Positions 7,585 to 15,756 of a DNA stretch of 64,000 nt are shown here, piece after piece. The notes beneath the pieces were generated by a model. The model worked only from the letters and a program-made list of their open reading frames with translations, was not told the DNA's origin and did no database searches. The first letter of the stretch is position 1; each line of letters starts with the position of its first letter. This DNA is from Thalassolituus oleivorans MIL-1 (GTDB taxonomy: Bacteria; Pseudomonadota; Gammaproteobacteria; Pseudomonadales; Oceanobacteraceae), in NCBI RefSeq assembly GCF_000355675.1, contig NC_020888.1, positions 469,001 to 533,000 of the forward strand, in the 5' to 3' direction. The position numbers and the translations under genes were made by a program.

Positions 7585-7845
7585 GTGTTAAAAGCCAATA
7601 ACTTAACCGTCAGCATGAGCCGTAGAGGGAACTGTCATGATAATGCCTGTGCGGAAAGCTTCTTTGCCTTGCTAAAGCGAGAACGTATTCGCCGTAAAAT
7701 TTATCGCACAAGAGAAGAAGGAAAAGCGGATATATTTAATTATATCGAGCTGTTTTATAATTCCACACGTCGCCATGGTAATAATAATGACTTGTCGCCA
7801 AGGGACTATGAAAAGAATTATTTTTTGAAGCAAATGGGTGTCTAG
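7585..7845 (+). pseudogene. IS3-family transposase OrfB, C-terminal remnant
   Basis: The 86 codons read SMSRRGNCHDNACAESFFA then LKRERI ... YIELFYNSTRRHG, the well-known end of the IS3-family DDE transposase, including the last catalytic Glu in the AESFFALLK helix. The N-terminal catalytic Asp residues and OrfA are missing, so it is inactive. The following GAAACTAGGGGCGATTCA (about 7846-7863) looks like the right end of the element. It was cut on the left by the RAYT-end junction. Confidence 0.85.
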
Positions 7846-7949
7846 GAAACTAGGGGCGATTCAAGTGTATGTTAGGAAATTTTTATCACCTGCTTATCTC
7901 TATGCTTGTGCGATTGCAATGTAAGCGCTCAAACAACCCCACCTACCAA

Positions 7950-9581
7950 TTAAATAACCGCCAGCTCTATATTTTCCGGCAGCAGTTTTTCAATATCTTC
8001 CACCGTTTCACAGTGCGGCAATCGCGTCAGTACCGTACGTAAATACGCGTAGGGTTCGAGTCCATTCGCTTTGGCGGTTTCTATTATGCTGTACAGCATG
8101 GCGCTGGCCTTTGCACCACGTTGACTATCGCTAAACAGCCAATTTTTGCGTCCAATCGCAAACGGCCGGATGGCATTTTCGACTGGGTTGTTGTCTATAT
8201 TCAGTCGGCCATCGCTGATGTATACCGTGAGTTTGTCCCAGTTTTTATCGAGGTACGCTAAGGCTTCCCCCGTTTTTCCTTTTGGCAGGGTTTGTTGCAA
8301 CGCTTTATCCAGCCAAGCTCTGAGTTTGTTGAGTTGAGGTTGGCTTTTTTCTTGTCGAGTTTGATATTTTTGTTCGGCTGCTTGGTCTTTGATGCTGGCT
8401 TCGATGGCGTACAGCCCTTTGATCATGGTGATCGCCATGTCGGCTTTGCTGACTTTGCCTTTTAGGCTTGGGCTGACTTTTTGCGCCTCGATAAATTTAC
8501 GACGAGCGTGGGCCATGCAGGCAAGTGCTACGATGCCTTGTTGCTGCCCAATTCGGTGATAACCCGCGTAATCATCAGTTTGCAGGTAGCCTTGATAGTC
8601 GCCTAATAGTGAGGCGGCAACGTCGGTACGTCGACGACTCGCGTAATCAAATAAGATGATGGGATGTTCTCGATCACCGGTTTTTCGGACCCACATGTAG
8701 CTGAGACTTTCGGCCGTTTTATCCGGTTCTTTTAACACCTGCACCCGAGTTTCATCCATGTGGATGTAGTCGCTATCCAGAAGTTGATCATTCAGCAGGT
8801 TATAGAGCGGTTGCAGACATTCACTGCTTTTGATCATCCAGTTGGCTAAGGTGTTACGCGGTAAATGAATGCCCATTCGTTTGAAAATGGTTTCCATCCG
8901 GTAGAGAGGTAAACCGTCTTGATATTTGGCAACCGCAATGTGGGCGAGTAAGCCTGGGCTGGCATTGCTCTTAGGAAGCGGTTGTTTCGGAAGTTCAGCA
9001 ATGTGCACGCCGTTTTCGCAGGCCTTACACGCGTATTTTTTGCGGGCATGAACGAGCACCTGAACCACAGCAGGAATAATATCCAGTTGTTCGCTGGTGT
9101 CTTCACCGATGCAGGTTTTTACACAGCCACATTCACAACGTTTATCGACTTCAGCAAGATCGTGTTCGATACGTACTCGCGGTAATACCGCAGGCAGAGG
9201 TTTACGGCCGGAGGCTTTTTTAGGCGCAGACGATACAGCATCAGAGGCTGATTCTGCGGTGCTCACTTCTGCATCAATGGACTCTGCGATTTCAGGAGCA
9301 GAGGCATCATTCTCATGTTCGACTTCATCAAACAATTCGGCTTGCTGATCACTCTTCTCGCTGCTTTTACCAAACTGACGCTGTTTAAACAGAATGATCT
9401 GTTCTTCCAAAAACTGGATACGTGATTGTTTTTTATTTAACAGTACTTGATGGTGATGAATTAATTGTTCTTTTTTTTCCAACTGATTCTGTTGCGATTG
9501 CAATAACTGACTCTGCGCTAAAAGCTGTTGTTTTAGCGCAACAATATCGTCAGGTAAGTGATCAGCCGGTGGTGTTTTCAT
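7950..9581 (-). CDS. tnpC: IS66 transposase TnpC
   Basis: The 543-residue protein has an N-terminal Gln-rich coiled coil (about residues 10-75), an acidic Ala-rich linker, a Cys-rich zinc-binding region (RCECGCVKTC ... YACKAC, about 145-185) and the IS66 catalytic core with YIHMDETRVQV, LQTDDYAGY and, near the end, NNPVENAIRPFAIGRKNW, which carries the catalytic Glu. Full length for the family and without visible frameshifts, so it may be active. Confidence 0.95.
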   Translation of the reverse strand: MKTPPADHLPDDIVALKQQLLAQSQLLQSQQNQLEKKEQLIHHHQVLLNKKQSRIQFLEEQIILFKQRQFGKSSEKSDQQAELFDEVEHENDASAPEIAESIDAEVSTAESASDAVSSAPKKASGRKPLPAVLPRVRIEHDLAEVDKRCECGCVKTCIGEDTSEQLDIIPAVVQVLVHARKKYACKACENGVHIAELPKQPLPKSNASPGLLAHIAVAKYQDGLPLYRMETIFKRMGIHLPRNTLANWMIKSSECLQPLYNLLNDQLLDSDYIHMDETRVQVLKEPDKTAESLSYMWVRKTGDREHPIILFDYASRRRTDVAASLLGDYQGYLQTDDYAGYHRIGQQQGIVALACMAHARRKFIEAQKVSPSLKGKVSKADMAITMIKGLYAIEASIKDQAAEQKYQTRQEKSQPQLNKLRAWLDKALQQTLPKGKTGEALAYLDKNWDKLTVYISDGRLNIDNNPVENAIRPFAIGRKNWLFSDSQRGAKASAMLYSIIETAKANGLEPYAYLRTVLTRLPHCETVEDIEKLLPENIELAVI

Positions 9582-9604
9582 GGGGTTGGATTATACCAAA
9601 TCCG

Positions 9605-9961
9605 TTAATTTATAGCAGAGTAAAATAGCGTTTCATGCGGTTTATTATTAAAAATATCCAGTCCATCCAATAATAAATTCAGTTGATAACCGTCGATGCA
9701 AAGGGATGCAGTGTCGGTCGGCTTTAGCCATTTAAAACGTTGCTTTTCCAACCGTTTGTACCACAGCACAAAGCCATTGCGCTCCCAGTACAGTAGCTTA
9801 ACTTTATCGCGGTTACGATTACAAAAGACGAACAGCGCATTGATCATGGGGTTGAGTTCTAACTCCTGCTCAATCAGAGCGGACAAGCCATTAATAGACT
9901 TGCGCATATCCACCGCGCCTGCGTATAAATACACCTGAACCGATGCGCTAGGCCGAAGCAT
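9605..9961 (-). CDS. tnpB: IS66 accessory protein TnpB (IS66 Orf2-like)
   Basis: The protein starts MLRPSASVQVYLYAGAVDMR and contains KSINGLSALI, NALFVFCNRNRDKVKLLYWE and GFVLWYKRLEK, the fixed landmarks of the IS66 Orf2 family. The start at 9961 gives the usual family length of about 118 residues and overlaps the end of tnpA by 14 bp, which implies translational coupling. It is needed for IS66 transposition; the biochemical role is not well defined. Confidence 0.94.
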   Translation of the reverse strand: MLRPSASVQVYLYAGAVDMRKSINGLSALIEQELELNPMINALFVFCNRNRDKVKLLYWERNGFVLWYKRLEKQRFKWLKPTDTASLCIDGYQLNLLLDGLDIFNNKPHETLFYSAIN

Positions 9962-10247
9962 ACAAAAGCCCTCGATCATTGAGAGCCACCAATAGATCGG
10001 GTAAGGCCTCGACTGACAGTTCAATCAACACCTGCGAGCCCAATCGTAGTCGTGCCGGAGCCGAAGACGTCAGCGTGATAGGGATCAGAGCCTTGGTTTT
10101 CGTCGACTCTGTCTTGGGCGACAAACGTTTACGCCAATACTGAAAATTATGAACGGCTATGTTGTGCTGCTGACAAAAGGCGACTTGGGATAGACCACTC
10201 TCGTGCCAGAGATTAAGGTGTTGTTGCCATTGTTCCGATTTGGTCAT
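9948..10247 (-). CDS. tnpA: IS66 accessory protein TnpA
   Basis: The 99-residue protein opens MTKSEQWQQHLNLWHESGLS and has the small helix-turn-helix SQVAFCQQHNIAVHNFQYWRKR of IS66 TnpA (excerpt: SQVAFCQQHNIA ... QYWRKRL). It is first in the IS operon, about 55 bp inside the right inverted repeat. It overlaps tnpB. Confidence 0.92.
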   Translation of the reverse strand: MTKSEQWQQHLNLWHESGLSQVAFCQQHNIAVHNFQYWRKRLSPKTESTKTKALIPITLTSSAPARLRLGSQVLIELSVEALPDLLVALNDRGLLYASA

Positions 10248-10407
10248 GAGCTGTCTCGTTAAATAATTTGAAGACAGTTTAGAGGGATTTCGGCGTGGGT
10301 TTTAGGTGGGGTTGTTTGAGCGCTTACTTTATGAAGGTATAGTTCCACTATTGCTCGGTTTTGAATTGCCTAACACCTTGAATTTCTAAAAATTCAGACT
10401 CCATGCC

Positions 10408-10767
10408 TTAAACTTTATAAAACCCTTCGTATTGACAGATAAATCTTCCTGATTGAAATTCACCGAAAGAGAATATTAATACTACATCCATCTCTTCTGC
10501 ATAATTGAAGTATAGTTTCAACCCTTTTTTGCTCCCGTGATATATTTCCATTCCATCAAAATTAGTAATCTTGAGGGATAGATCGCTAGATACTTTGCTG
10601 GGGGTGATCGAGTGGCAATATGTATTTATTTGTTCTAGCGGTTTAATTTCTTTAAGAGGAATGTTAAATAATCGACCATCTATATTTAAACTCAATATTT
10701 GATTAGATGTTTGATCTGGGCCGCCATCATAAACTTTTTCAGAAGCTTTATTTATATTTTTCAGCAT
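10408..10767 (-). CDS. Putative immunity protein for the TNT toxin
   Basis: The 119-residue protein has no signal peptide or TM segment; it looks cytoplasmic and beta-rich (LYFNYAEEMDVVLIFSF, FQSGRFICQYEGFYKV). Its ATG lies 1 bp after the stop of the TNT-domain toxin gene, in the same operon. The TNT toxin acts on NAD+ in the cytoplasm, so a cytoplasmic immunity protein is what would be expected. It is not recognisably related to the mycobacterial TNT immunity factor. The function rests on position. Confidence 0.6.
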   Translation of the reverse strand: MLKNINKASEKVYDGGPDQTSNQILSLNIDGRLFNIPLKEIKPLEQINTYCHSITPSKVSSDLSLKITNFDGMEIYHGSKKGLKLYFNYAEEMDVVLIFSFGEFQSGRFICQYEGFYKV

Positions 10768-10768
10768 G

Positions 10769-12337
10769 CTAAATACCTTTTAAATAGCCTTTAGATATTA
10801 AATCGTCAACGGACAATGGTAACTCATATTGTAATCCTTTTCCTGTTTGACCAAACCAAGGAATCGCCTCGCCTGCTTGAACTTCGGGAATTGGTTTTAG
10901 CACTTCGTATTGCTTATAGGGTTTAGTTAAAGTGTCTATTGGTAGTGCTCGATTTTCAAATGGTTCTCCGGCCTTAGCTGTAAATGTACCAAAATCTTTG
11001 AATTCACCCGTACCGTTATCTATAAAACCACCGTATCGATCAATTTTTTGGCCTGGTTTTAATGTCGTTGTGTGCGAGGATATAGCCCCTCGGTTAGGTG
11101 GCCAGCCGCCATTGAGATTATGTGTTTTGAATAGCTCCTCAAGCTCACTCCATTTCTCAGCTTTAAATAGTTCATATGATTGTTCTGCTAACTGCGGGTT
11201 ATTATCAAAGTCATCAACGGAATTTTTAAAGTCGTCAAAAGAGACCACAGTTTTAGCAACTGGAGAGTGTATTCCCGTCTCAGCCCCATGCGCATTGGTC
11301 TTCTTCGCTTGAACTTCATCTATATCAAAGTCTGAAAACTTCGCGCTATTCCCTTTAGCCTTGCGTTTTTTGCCCTCGAGTTTTAGCTTGCGCGTGGCTT
11401 TGGCGAAGTCGCTGAGTAAATCCCCAACCTTTTGGAATTTCTTAATTAGGTGCGCTTTGCTGCCAATGGCGGCCACAGCTCCAACACCACCTGTAACCGC
11501 GGCCATTATAATGGTGAGTATTAATTCAAAGGCGGCGGTGCCCGCGACATTGGTAATTTCAATGGCGTGTTGAGCTTCGGCGTAGTCTTTTACAAATTGA
11601 TAGAGCATGTCACGCAGGCTTGGGTCTTCGATCACCAAGTTGGCCATCGCCATGGCTTCGTCAATTTGTTGTTCGGTGATTTGTGTAGGGTCGAAGCCTA
11701 GCGCTTCTACTAGTTCGCGCTTTTCGCCTTTTACGTAGGTTTCGGAGTAGGTTTTAGAAAAGTCGTCCGATTCCCATGCTGCTTGCAGGGCGCGGGCGGC
11801 ATGCTGCATTTTTACAAAGGGGTTTACGACGTCGCTCACTTCTTTTAGCCATACCACCATGCCCCAAGCGGATGAGCCAACGCCTTGCATAAACGCACCG
11901 GTGTAAATGACGCCTTTCATCACGGTGGTTTCTTTATCCATCTGCTTTTGATACATGGCTGCTTCGGCGCGTTCGCCAGCGACTATGGCCATTAATGCAT
12001 TGCGGATTTTTACTCGTAGTTCGTTGCGTGGATCTGGTTCGTCGTCGTTGATGGCGAGCGCAGTGCTGATTTTTTCAATCGTGAGATACGAATTGCTTAG
12101 TGCTGTGCAAAGCGCATCTTGCGGTCTACAGGGTAAATTGGGGATCTTGATGAGCACATTGAAATAGAAGTGATTGTGCGCTTGTTGAAGCCCATTGGCA
12201 GGCATGGCGCTGAGTAAGTTGTCAGCCAGTAGCGAGCTGCCAGCGCCCAGATTTTCGGGATGCCAAAATTTAGGGCCAGCGCCTTGGCGAATGCGGTAAC
12301 GGTTGCCGTGTTTATCTTCTAATTCGAAATCGGCCAT
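10769..12337 (-). CDS. Polymorphic toxin with C-terminal TNT (NAD+ glycohydrolase) domain
   Basis: In this 522-residue protein the last 115 residues (about 408-522) match the TNT domain (DUF4237) of the tuberculosis necrotizing toxin CpnT: GGWPPNRGA, LKPGQKIDRYGGF, GEPFENRALP, YEVLKPIPEVQAGEAIPWFGQ (broken here: YEVLKPIPEV ... AIPWFGQ), QYELPLSVDDLISKGYL. The Arg in IDRYG (about 434) and the Gln in WFGQ (about 497) fit residues I recall as needed for activity. TNT hydrolyses NAD+ and kills the target cell. The N-terminal region (MADFELEDKHGNRYRI ...) is unlike CpnT; a hydrophobic Ala/Gly segment at about 265-295 (LILTIIMAAVTGGVGAVAAIG) may aid delivery. No signal peptide, VgrG or PAAR motif was seen, so a T6SS-type or other contact-dependent route is only likely. 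The immunity candidate follows after 1 bp. Confidence 0.87.
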   Translation of the reverse strand: MADFELEDKHGNRYRIRQGAGPKFWHPENLGAGSSLLADNLLSAMPANGLQQAHNHFYFNVLIKIPNLPCRPQDALCTALSNSYLTIEKISTALAINDDEPDPRNELRVKIRNALMAIVAGERAEAAMYQKQMDKETTVMKGVIYTGAFMQGVGSSAWGMVVWLKEVSDVVNPFVKMQHAARALQAAWESDDFSKTYSETYVKGEKRELVEALGFDPTQITEQQIDEAMAMANLVIEDPSLRDMLYQFVKDYAEAQHAIEITNVAGTAAFELILTIIMAAVTGGVGAVAAIGSKAHLIKKFQKVGDLLSDFAKATRKLKLEGKKRKAKGNSAKFSDFDIDEVQAKKTNAHGAETGIHSPVAKTVVSFDDFKNSVDDFDNNPQLAEQSYELFKAEKWSELEELFKTHNLNGGWPPNRGAISSHTTTLKPGQKIDRYGGFIDNGTGEFKDFGTFTAKAGEPFENRALPIDTLTKPYKQYEVLKPIPEVQAGEAIPWFGQTGKGLQYELPLSVDDLISKGYLKGI

Positions 12338-12428
12338 ATCCCTATATTATTCCCATCTAGTCCATTATTGCGGCGGGTATTGAGCTGCATACGTAGCAAA
12401 ATAACCAGGGGTGATATTAAGCGGTTAG

Positions 12429-12575
12429 GGTGTTGGCTTCAATACCGAGACACTAATCCCAATAGAAGAATACATCGGCCCCGACGGTCTCTCTTGCGTC
12501 GCGCGCGAACTCGCCAACGTATTTGAAACCTTCTATCACGACATATTCGGTAATATTCGTACCTCCTACAATTAA
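12429..12575 (+). pseudogene. C-terminal gene fragment of unknown origin
   Basis: After a stop at 12426-12428 a 48-codon frame reads FNTETLIPIEEYIGPDG then LSCVARELANVFETFYHDIFGN and stops at 12573-12575. Composition and codon use look coding, but there is no start codon or ribosome site. The fragment reads toward the restriction genes and opposite to the toxin. It may be the tail of a deleted effector or adaptor gene of the toxin island. No family recognised. Confidence 0.35.
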
Positions 12576-13020
12576 TCTGGGGTACCTGTAGAATGGCCGG
12601 GTGGGGCGGCGTCTCCCACATATAACGCGCTGTTATGTAAGGTAAATATAAACCCAACATAACGTCCGATAACAGAAGCCTTTTCCTGCCTCCGGCCAAG
12701 CTCAGATAATAGAACAAGAATGTTCGAGTTGCACTTATTGAGCCTTTGCCAATAAATTTTCGACAAATAAAAACGGCACCGTTAGTTACAAACTAAACAG
12801 CACCGTTTTTAACGGCCAATCGATCCCTGACACTATTCAGGGGATGAGCCGAGCGGTAGGTAGGAGTCCAGAGGCGCTAAATTCAGCCGATGCTGCTGAT
12901 CGTAACCTTTCCGGCCTGCTCCTCGGCGAGCCGTCGCTGAGGTACCACTGCAAAGAGCTTACTCCGGTATTTCAATTTTTCAAGTGTCTCATTTTTGCTA
13001 GTTACTTATAACGTCAGTTT
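12576..13020. other. Intergenic region between toxin island and restriction genes
   Basis: These 445 bases contain no convincing gene. A hairpin lies at 12768-12810. A GC-richer stretch at about 12840-12955 can be read as a 57-codon frame from 12844 (MSRAVGRSPEALNS ...) on the plus strand, but there is no family match or ribosome site and it is treated as chance. The region follows the 3' end of the restriction gene res on the minus strand. Confidence 0.5.
12768..12810. terminator. Candidate bidirectional terminator hairpin
   Basis: AAAAACGG at the left and CCGTTTTT at the right, with further imperfect pairing (GTTAGTT against AACTAAAC) around a short loop, give an A-rich/T-rich hairpin that could work on either strand. 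It lies about 210 bp beyond the res stop codon. Confidence 0.5.
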
Positions 13021-15732
13021 CTATGCGCTGATAGCTTCTAAAATCTGAGTTCTTGTATCTCTTCCATTAGGATCGGTCTTTTTATCGACAGCCATCAAAA
13101 ATATCGCTGTATTTGCGCTGTTTTTGGCCCATAGTTCGCCGACTAGATTCTTTTCTTTTGAATCGTCGTTCGTTGCATAGGCATCCCCTTTGTATTCCAC
13201 AACAAACATACGGCCATCCGTCAGTTCAACAATAAAGTCGGGATAAAATTTTCCATGAGCTAACGGTAGCCAAAATGAACCGTGGTCGCGGCGTACCAAG
13301 TTTCTGATCCAATGTTTTACTTGCGGCAGGCTGTCAATCGCACGAGCGCACTCAAATTCCTCTCCGGTGGCTTTCAGGTCTTCTATACGATTGTTGCCGT
13401 AATAGTGCTTTTGAAACTTGTAGCTACCACTGTAAAACGGAGATTTGGCTGGGTAGTGGGAAGGGCTGAATTCATACATGAATTCGCTACTTAAATCGAG
13501 TTGGGCTTCCGTTGAAAATAGCGCTTGTTGATAACCTTCTTTCTGGGCCGTCTTTCTATATCGCTCAATCAAGTCACGGATAGCCCTCGCCAGTGGAAAC
13601 TTGTTTCTCACTAAAGCGGTGAGAGTCAGCTCTGGTTGGCTTAAAAGGTCGCTCACCACAAGATTGATGAATTTAATCAAAATACCTTGTGGTACATCCG
13701 CTTGACGAAGCTCTCTATCCAGCCAGCGCACAAGGTCGTTTTCCGTTACATCTAACAATGATTGATTTAAATCGTACCGCCCCGTCGGCTCCGCTGTACC
13801 GTAGACTACTTTTTCACCTTCAACGTCGATCTCCCAGAGATTGCTAGTCTCTACCGATTTAAAGCTAGGTAGCTTGGCTGGGTAATTCAGCAAGTTCCAT
13901 TCGTTCACATCGAGCAGAGTTTCAGGTTCTACTAGCTCTAACTCACCCTGAATGACAGCGCACAACAGCGGTAAAGACCCAAAGACTTCGCCCCTTTCCG
14001 CTGGAGAGCGGGATATTTCAATACGCTTGTTGTGAATGCGGAAATCTTGTTCGATTGACTTCTTATCTGCTGTTTTTTCGGCACTTTTCACAATAACTTT
14101 TTGAAGGTTGTCAGATACTTCGCCGCGTATTTTTACAACAACGATGCCTTCTGCAGTGGTCGTTGCGGTAAGTTGCGCTCGTTCACTGTCACTGAGCTTA
14201 TCAAGTTCAGGCATGGAAGCGACTTCAACAACGACCTCCATAGACTTAGGCATAGGAGGTTGATGTGTTCTGTCACCAAATAAATCATCTTGATGGGTGT
14301 CTTGCTCGTATTGGCGAACATAGGCTGCTATGTCTAGTTCTTCAAAGCCCATCGTAATCAGCTTGTCTTTTAGTTCGGTGGCGGCTTTTGCGAAGCTGGA
14401 GGTCGCAAGGTGAGCATAAGCGCGGTTTAAGTCTTCAATTACGCGGCGACGAGCATAGGGCATGCGCAATACACGGCCTAAAAGCTGTTCGGCATCTTTA
14501 CTGGAGCTAACTTGTTTTACCGAGCAAAACACATAAGCAAAAGGACAATCCCAGCCTTCTTTCAGTGCTTCAATAGTAATGATGTATTCGATAGGGCAGT
14601 CCGTTGCGAACAGATTGATATTGTCCAGTTCGCGTTGATTGCCCGTCACCACCGCTATTTTTTCCGGCTCTATTTTTAACTCGTCGAGCAGGTAATTTTT
14701 GAGTACATCGACGGTCACCGTGCCATTTTTGGCTTCTGCCTGTAGTAAGGCGATAGGACGTATATAGTCGGTATCCTTTTGCGCTTCAATGGCAAGTCTA
14801 TTGCGGTTTGCTACGGCGTCCCCGACGGCTTGTTTCCAGCCTTGAGGCTCTTCTGCCAGCATTATCGGCAGTTTAATCATTTCTTCTGCTTTTAATTCAG
14901 CAGCAGACACATTGAATAAAATATTGCTGCCATTGTCCAAGCTGTCATTTGGTGTCGCGGTGAATTCGACAATGGCGGCGGGATGAAGACGACGCAAGGT
15001 ATCAAAAGTAAGCTTGGTACGGGCGTTATGAGCCTCGTCAATAATCACTAAAGGATTGTGCAGCGCTAATAGGTTAGCAAAAGAATATTTAACTTTTCCA
15101 AGTTCACGAGAGGTTAAGCCATTTTCTTTAAGGTCACTTTCACTGACGGTTTCTAACTGATTAAAGCGCGGATGGCTTTGATCTATTTTAGCGAAGTGCG
15201 GTTCAAAATTTTCATGATAGGCATAGACCTTGCGACCGCTAGTATCGTTCACGGTTAGGTTTTGGCGTGTAGAAACAATAACAATGGTTTTAGTGCCAAT
15301 ATCTTGCGGACGTATGTTAAATACTTCTTCAACGTCCAGTACCAATACCTGATGATTAAACGCTTGATCTAATTTAGCACGGTACGGATGCCCATTCTGC
15401 TTAAGTGCTTCAACGGTTTGTAGGCGAATGGTTGTGCTGGGCACTAACCAAAGTACAACCGGAAACTCTACTTCTAGGTATTCACGGCCCGCCGTCACAA
15501 TCGAATGAGAGGCCAGTACTGTTTTACCGCCACCTGTCGGTATACGAATACAGACATAAGGCACAGTGCCAAATTGAAAGTCACGATAAGGAATCGGCGG
15601 TAACGCTTGGGCCTTTAATGAGTCGCTGTAGGCTTGTTCCACATTACCGCTTTGTTTGGCTTGGCTTAAAAATGCAGCCAGCGTATCCATGGCTCGTTGT
15701 TGATAACCTTTAAGTGCAAACATAGTTTCCAT
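13021..15732 (-). CDS. res: Type III restriction enzyme, Res subunit
   Basis: The 903-residue protein has Walker A (IPTGGGKTV, about 64-72), the DEAH-box VIIDEAHN (about 229-236), helicase motifs FTATPND, VTGNQ, EGWDCPFA and LLGRVLRMP, and a C-terminal PD-(D/E)xK nuclease site, PDFIVEL ... VVEYKGD (about 831-850). This is the full domain plan of a Type III Res subunit, a helicase-like DNA translocase that cuts unmodified DNA together with Mod. It follows mod after 24 bp on the same strand. No frameshift was seen, so it is likely functional. Confidence 0.95.
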   Translation of the reverse strand: METMFALKGYQQRAMDTLAAFLSQAKQSGNVEQAYSDSLKAQALPPIPYRDFQFGTVPYVCIRIPTGGGKTVLASHSIVTAGREYLEVEFPVVLWLVPSTTIRLQTVEALKQNGHPYRAKLDQAFNHQVLVLDVEEVFNIRPQDIGTKTIVIVSTRQNLTVNDTSGRKVYAYHENFEPHFAKIDQSHPRFNQLETVSESDLKENGLTSRELGKVKYSFANLLALHNPLVIIDEAHNARTKLTFDTLRRLHPAAIVEFTATPNDSLDNGSNILFNVSAAELKAEEMIKLPIMLAEEPQGWKQAVGDAVANRNRLAIEAQKDTDYIRPIALLQAEAKNGTVTVDVLKNYLLDELKIEPEKIAVVTGNQRELDNINLFATDCPIEYIITIEALKEGWDCPFAYVFCSVKQVSSSKDAEQLLGRVLRMPYARRRVIEDLNRAYAHLATSSFAKAATELKDKLITMGFEELDIAAYVRQYEQDTHQDDLFGDRTHQPPMPKSMEVVVEVASMPELDKLSDSERAQLTATTTAEGIVVVKIRGEVSDNLQKVIVKSAEKTADKKSIEQDFRIHNKRIEISRSPAERGEVFGSLPLLCAVIQGELELVEPETLLDVNEWNLLNYPAKLPSFKSVETSNLWEIDVEGEKVVYGTAEPTGRYDLNQSLLDVTENDLVRWLDRELRQADVPQGILIKFINLVVSDLLSQPELTLTALVRNKFPLARAIRDLIERYRKTAQKEGYQQALFSTEAQLDLSSEFMYEFSPSHYPAKSPFYSGSYKFQKHYYGNNRIEDLKATGEEFECARAIDSLPQVKHWIRNLVRRDHGSFWLPLAHGKFYPDFIVELTDGRMFVVEYKGDAYATNDDSKEKNLVGELWAKNSANTAIFLMAVDKKTDPNGRDTRTQILEAISA

Positions 15733-15756
15733 GTCCTATTAAATCTTTAACCGCGA

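Larger units (their letters stand above)
7921..10327 (-). mobile_element. Complete IS66-family insertion sequence
   Basis: A perfect 25-bp inverted repeat marks both ends: 7921-7945 (begins GTAAGCGCTCAAACAACCCC) and 10303-10327 (its reverse complement). Three genes in the usual IS66 order tnpA-tnpB-tnpC lie inside on the minus strand. IS66 elements normally make 8-bp target duplications, but the flanks (ATTGCAAT on the left, TTTATGAA on the right) do not match, so the flanking DNA has been rearranged after insertion. Confidence 0.93.

Noticed and set aside
12439..12766. Two minus-strand frames of 92 and 64 codons in the gap after the TNT toxin
   Set aside because: Arg/Cys-rich composition, no ribosome sites, and they lie opposite the more coding-like fragment at 12429-12575.
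12844..13017. Plus-strand 57-codon frame MSRAVGRSPEALNS
   Set aside because: No ribosome site or family; it runs into the 3' side of res and is better seen as non-coding.
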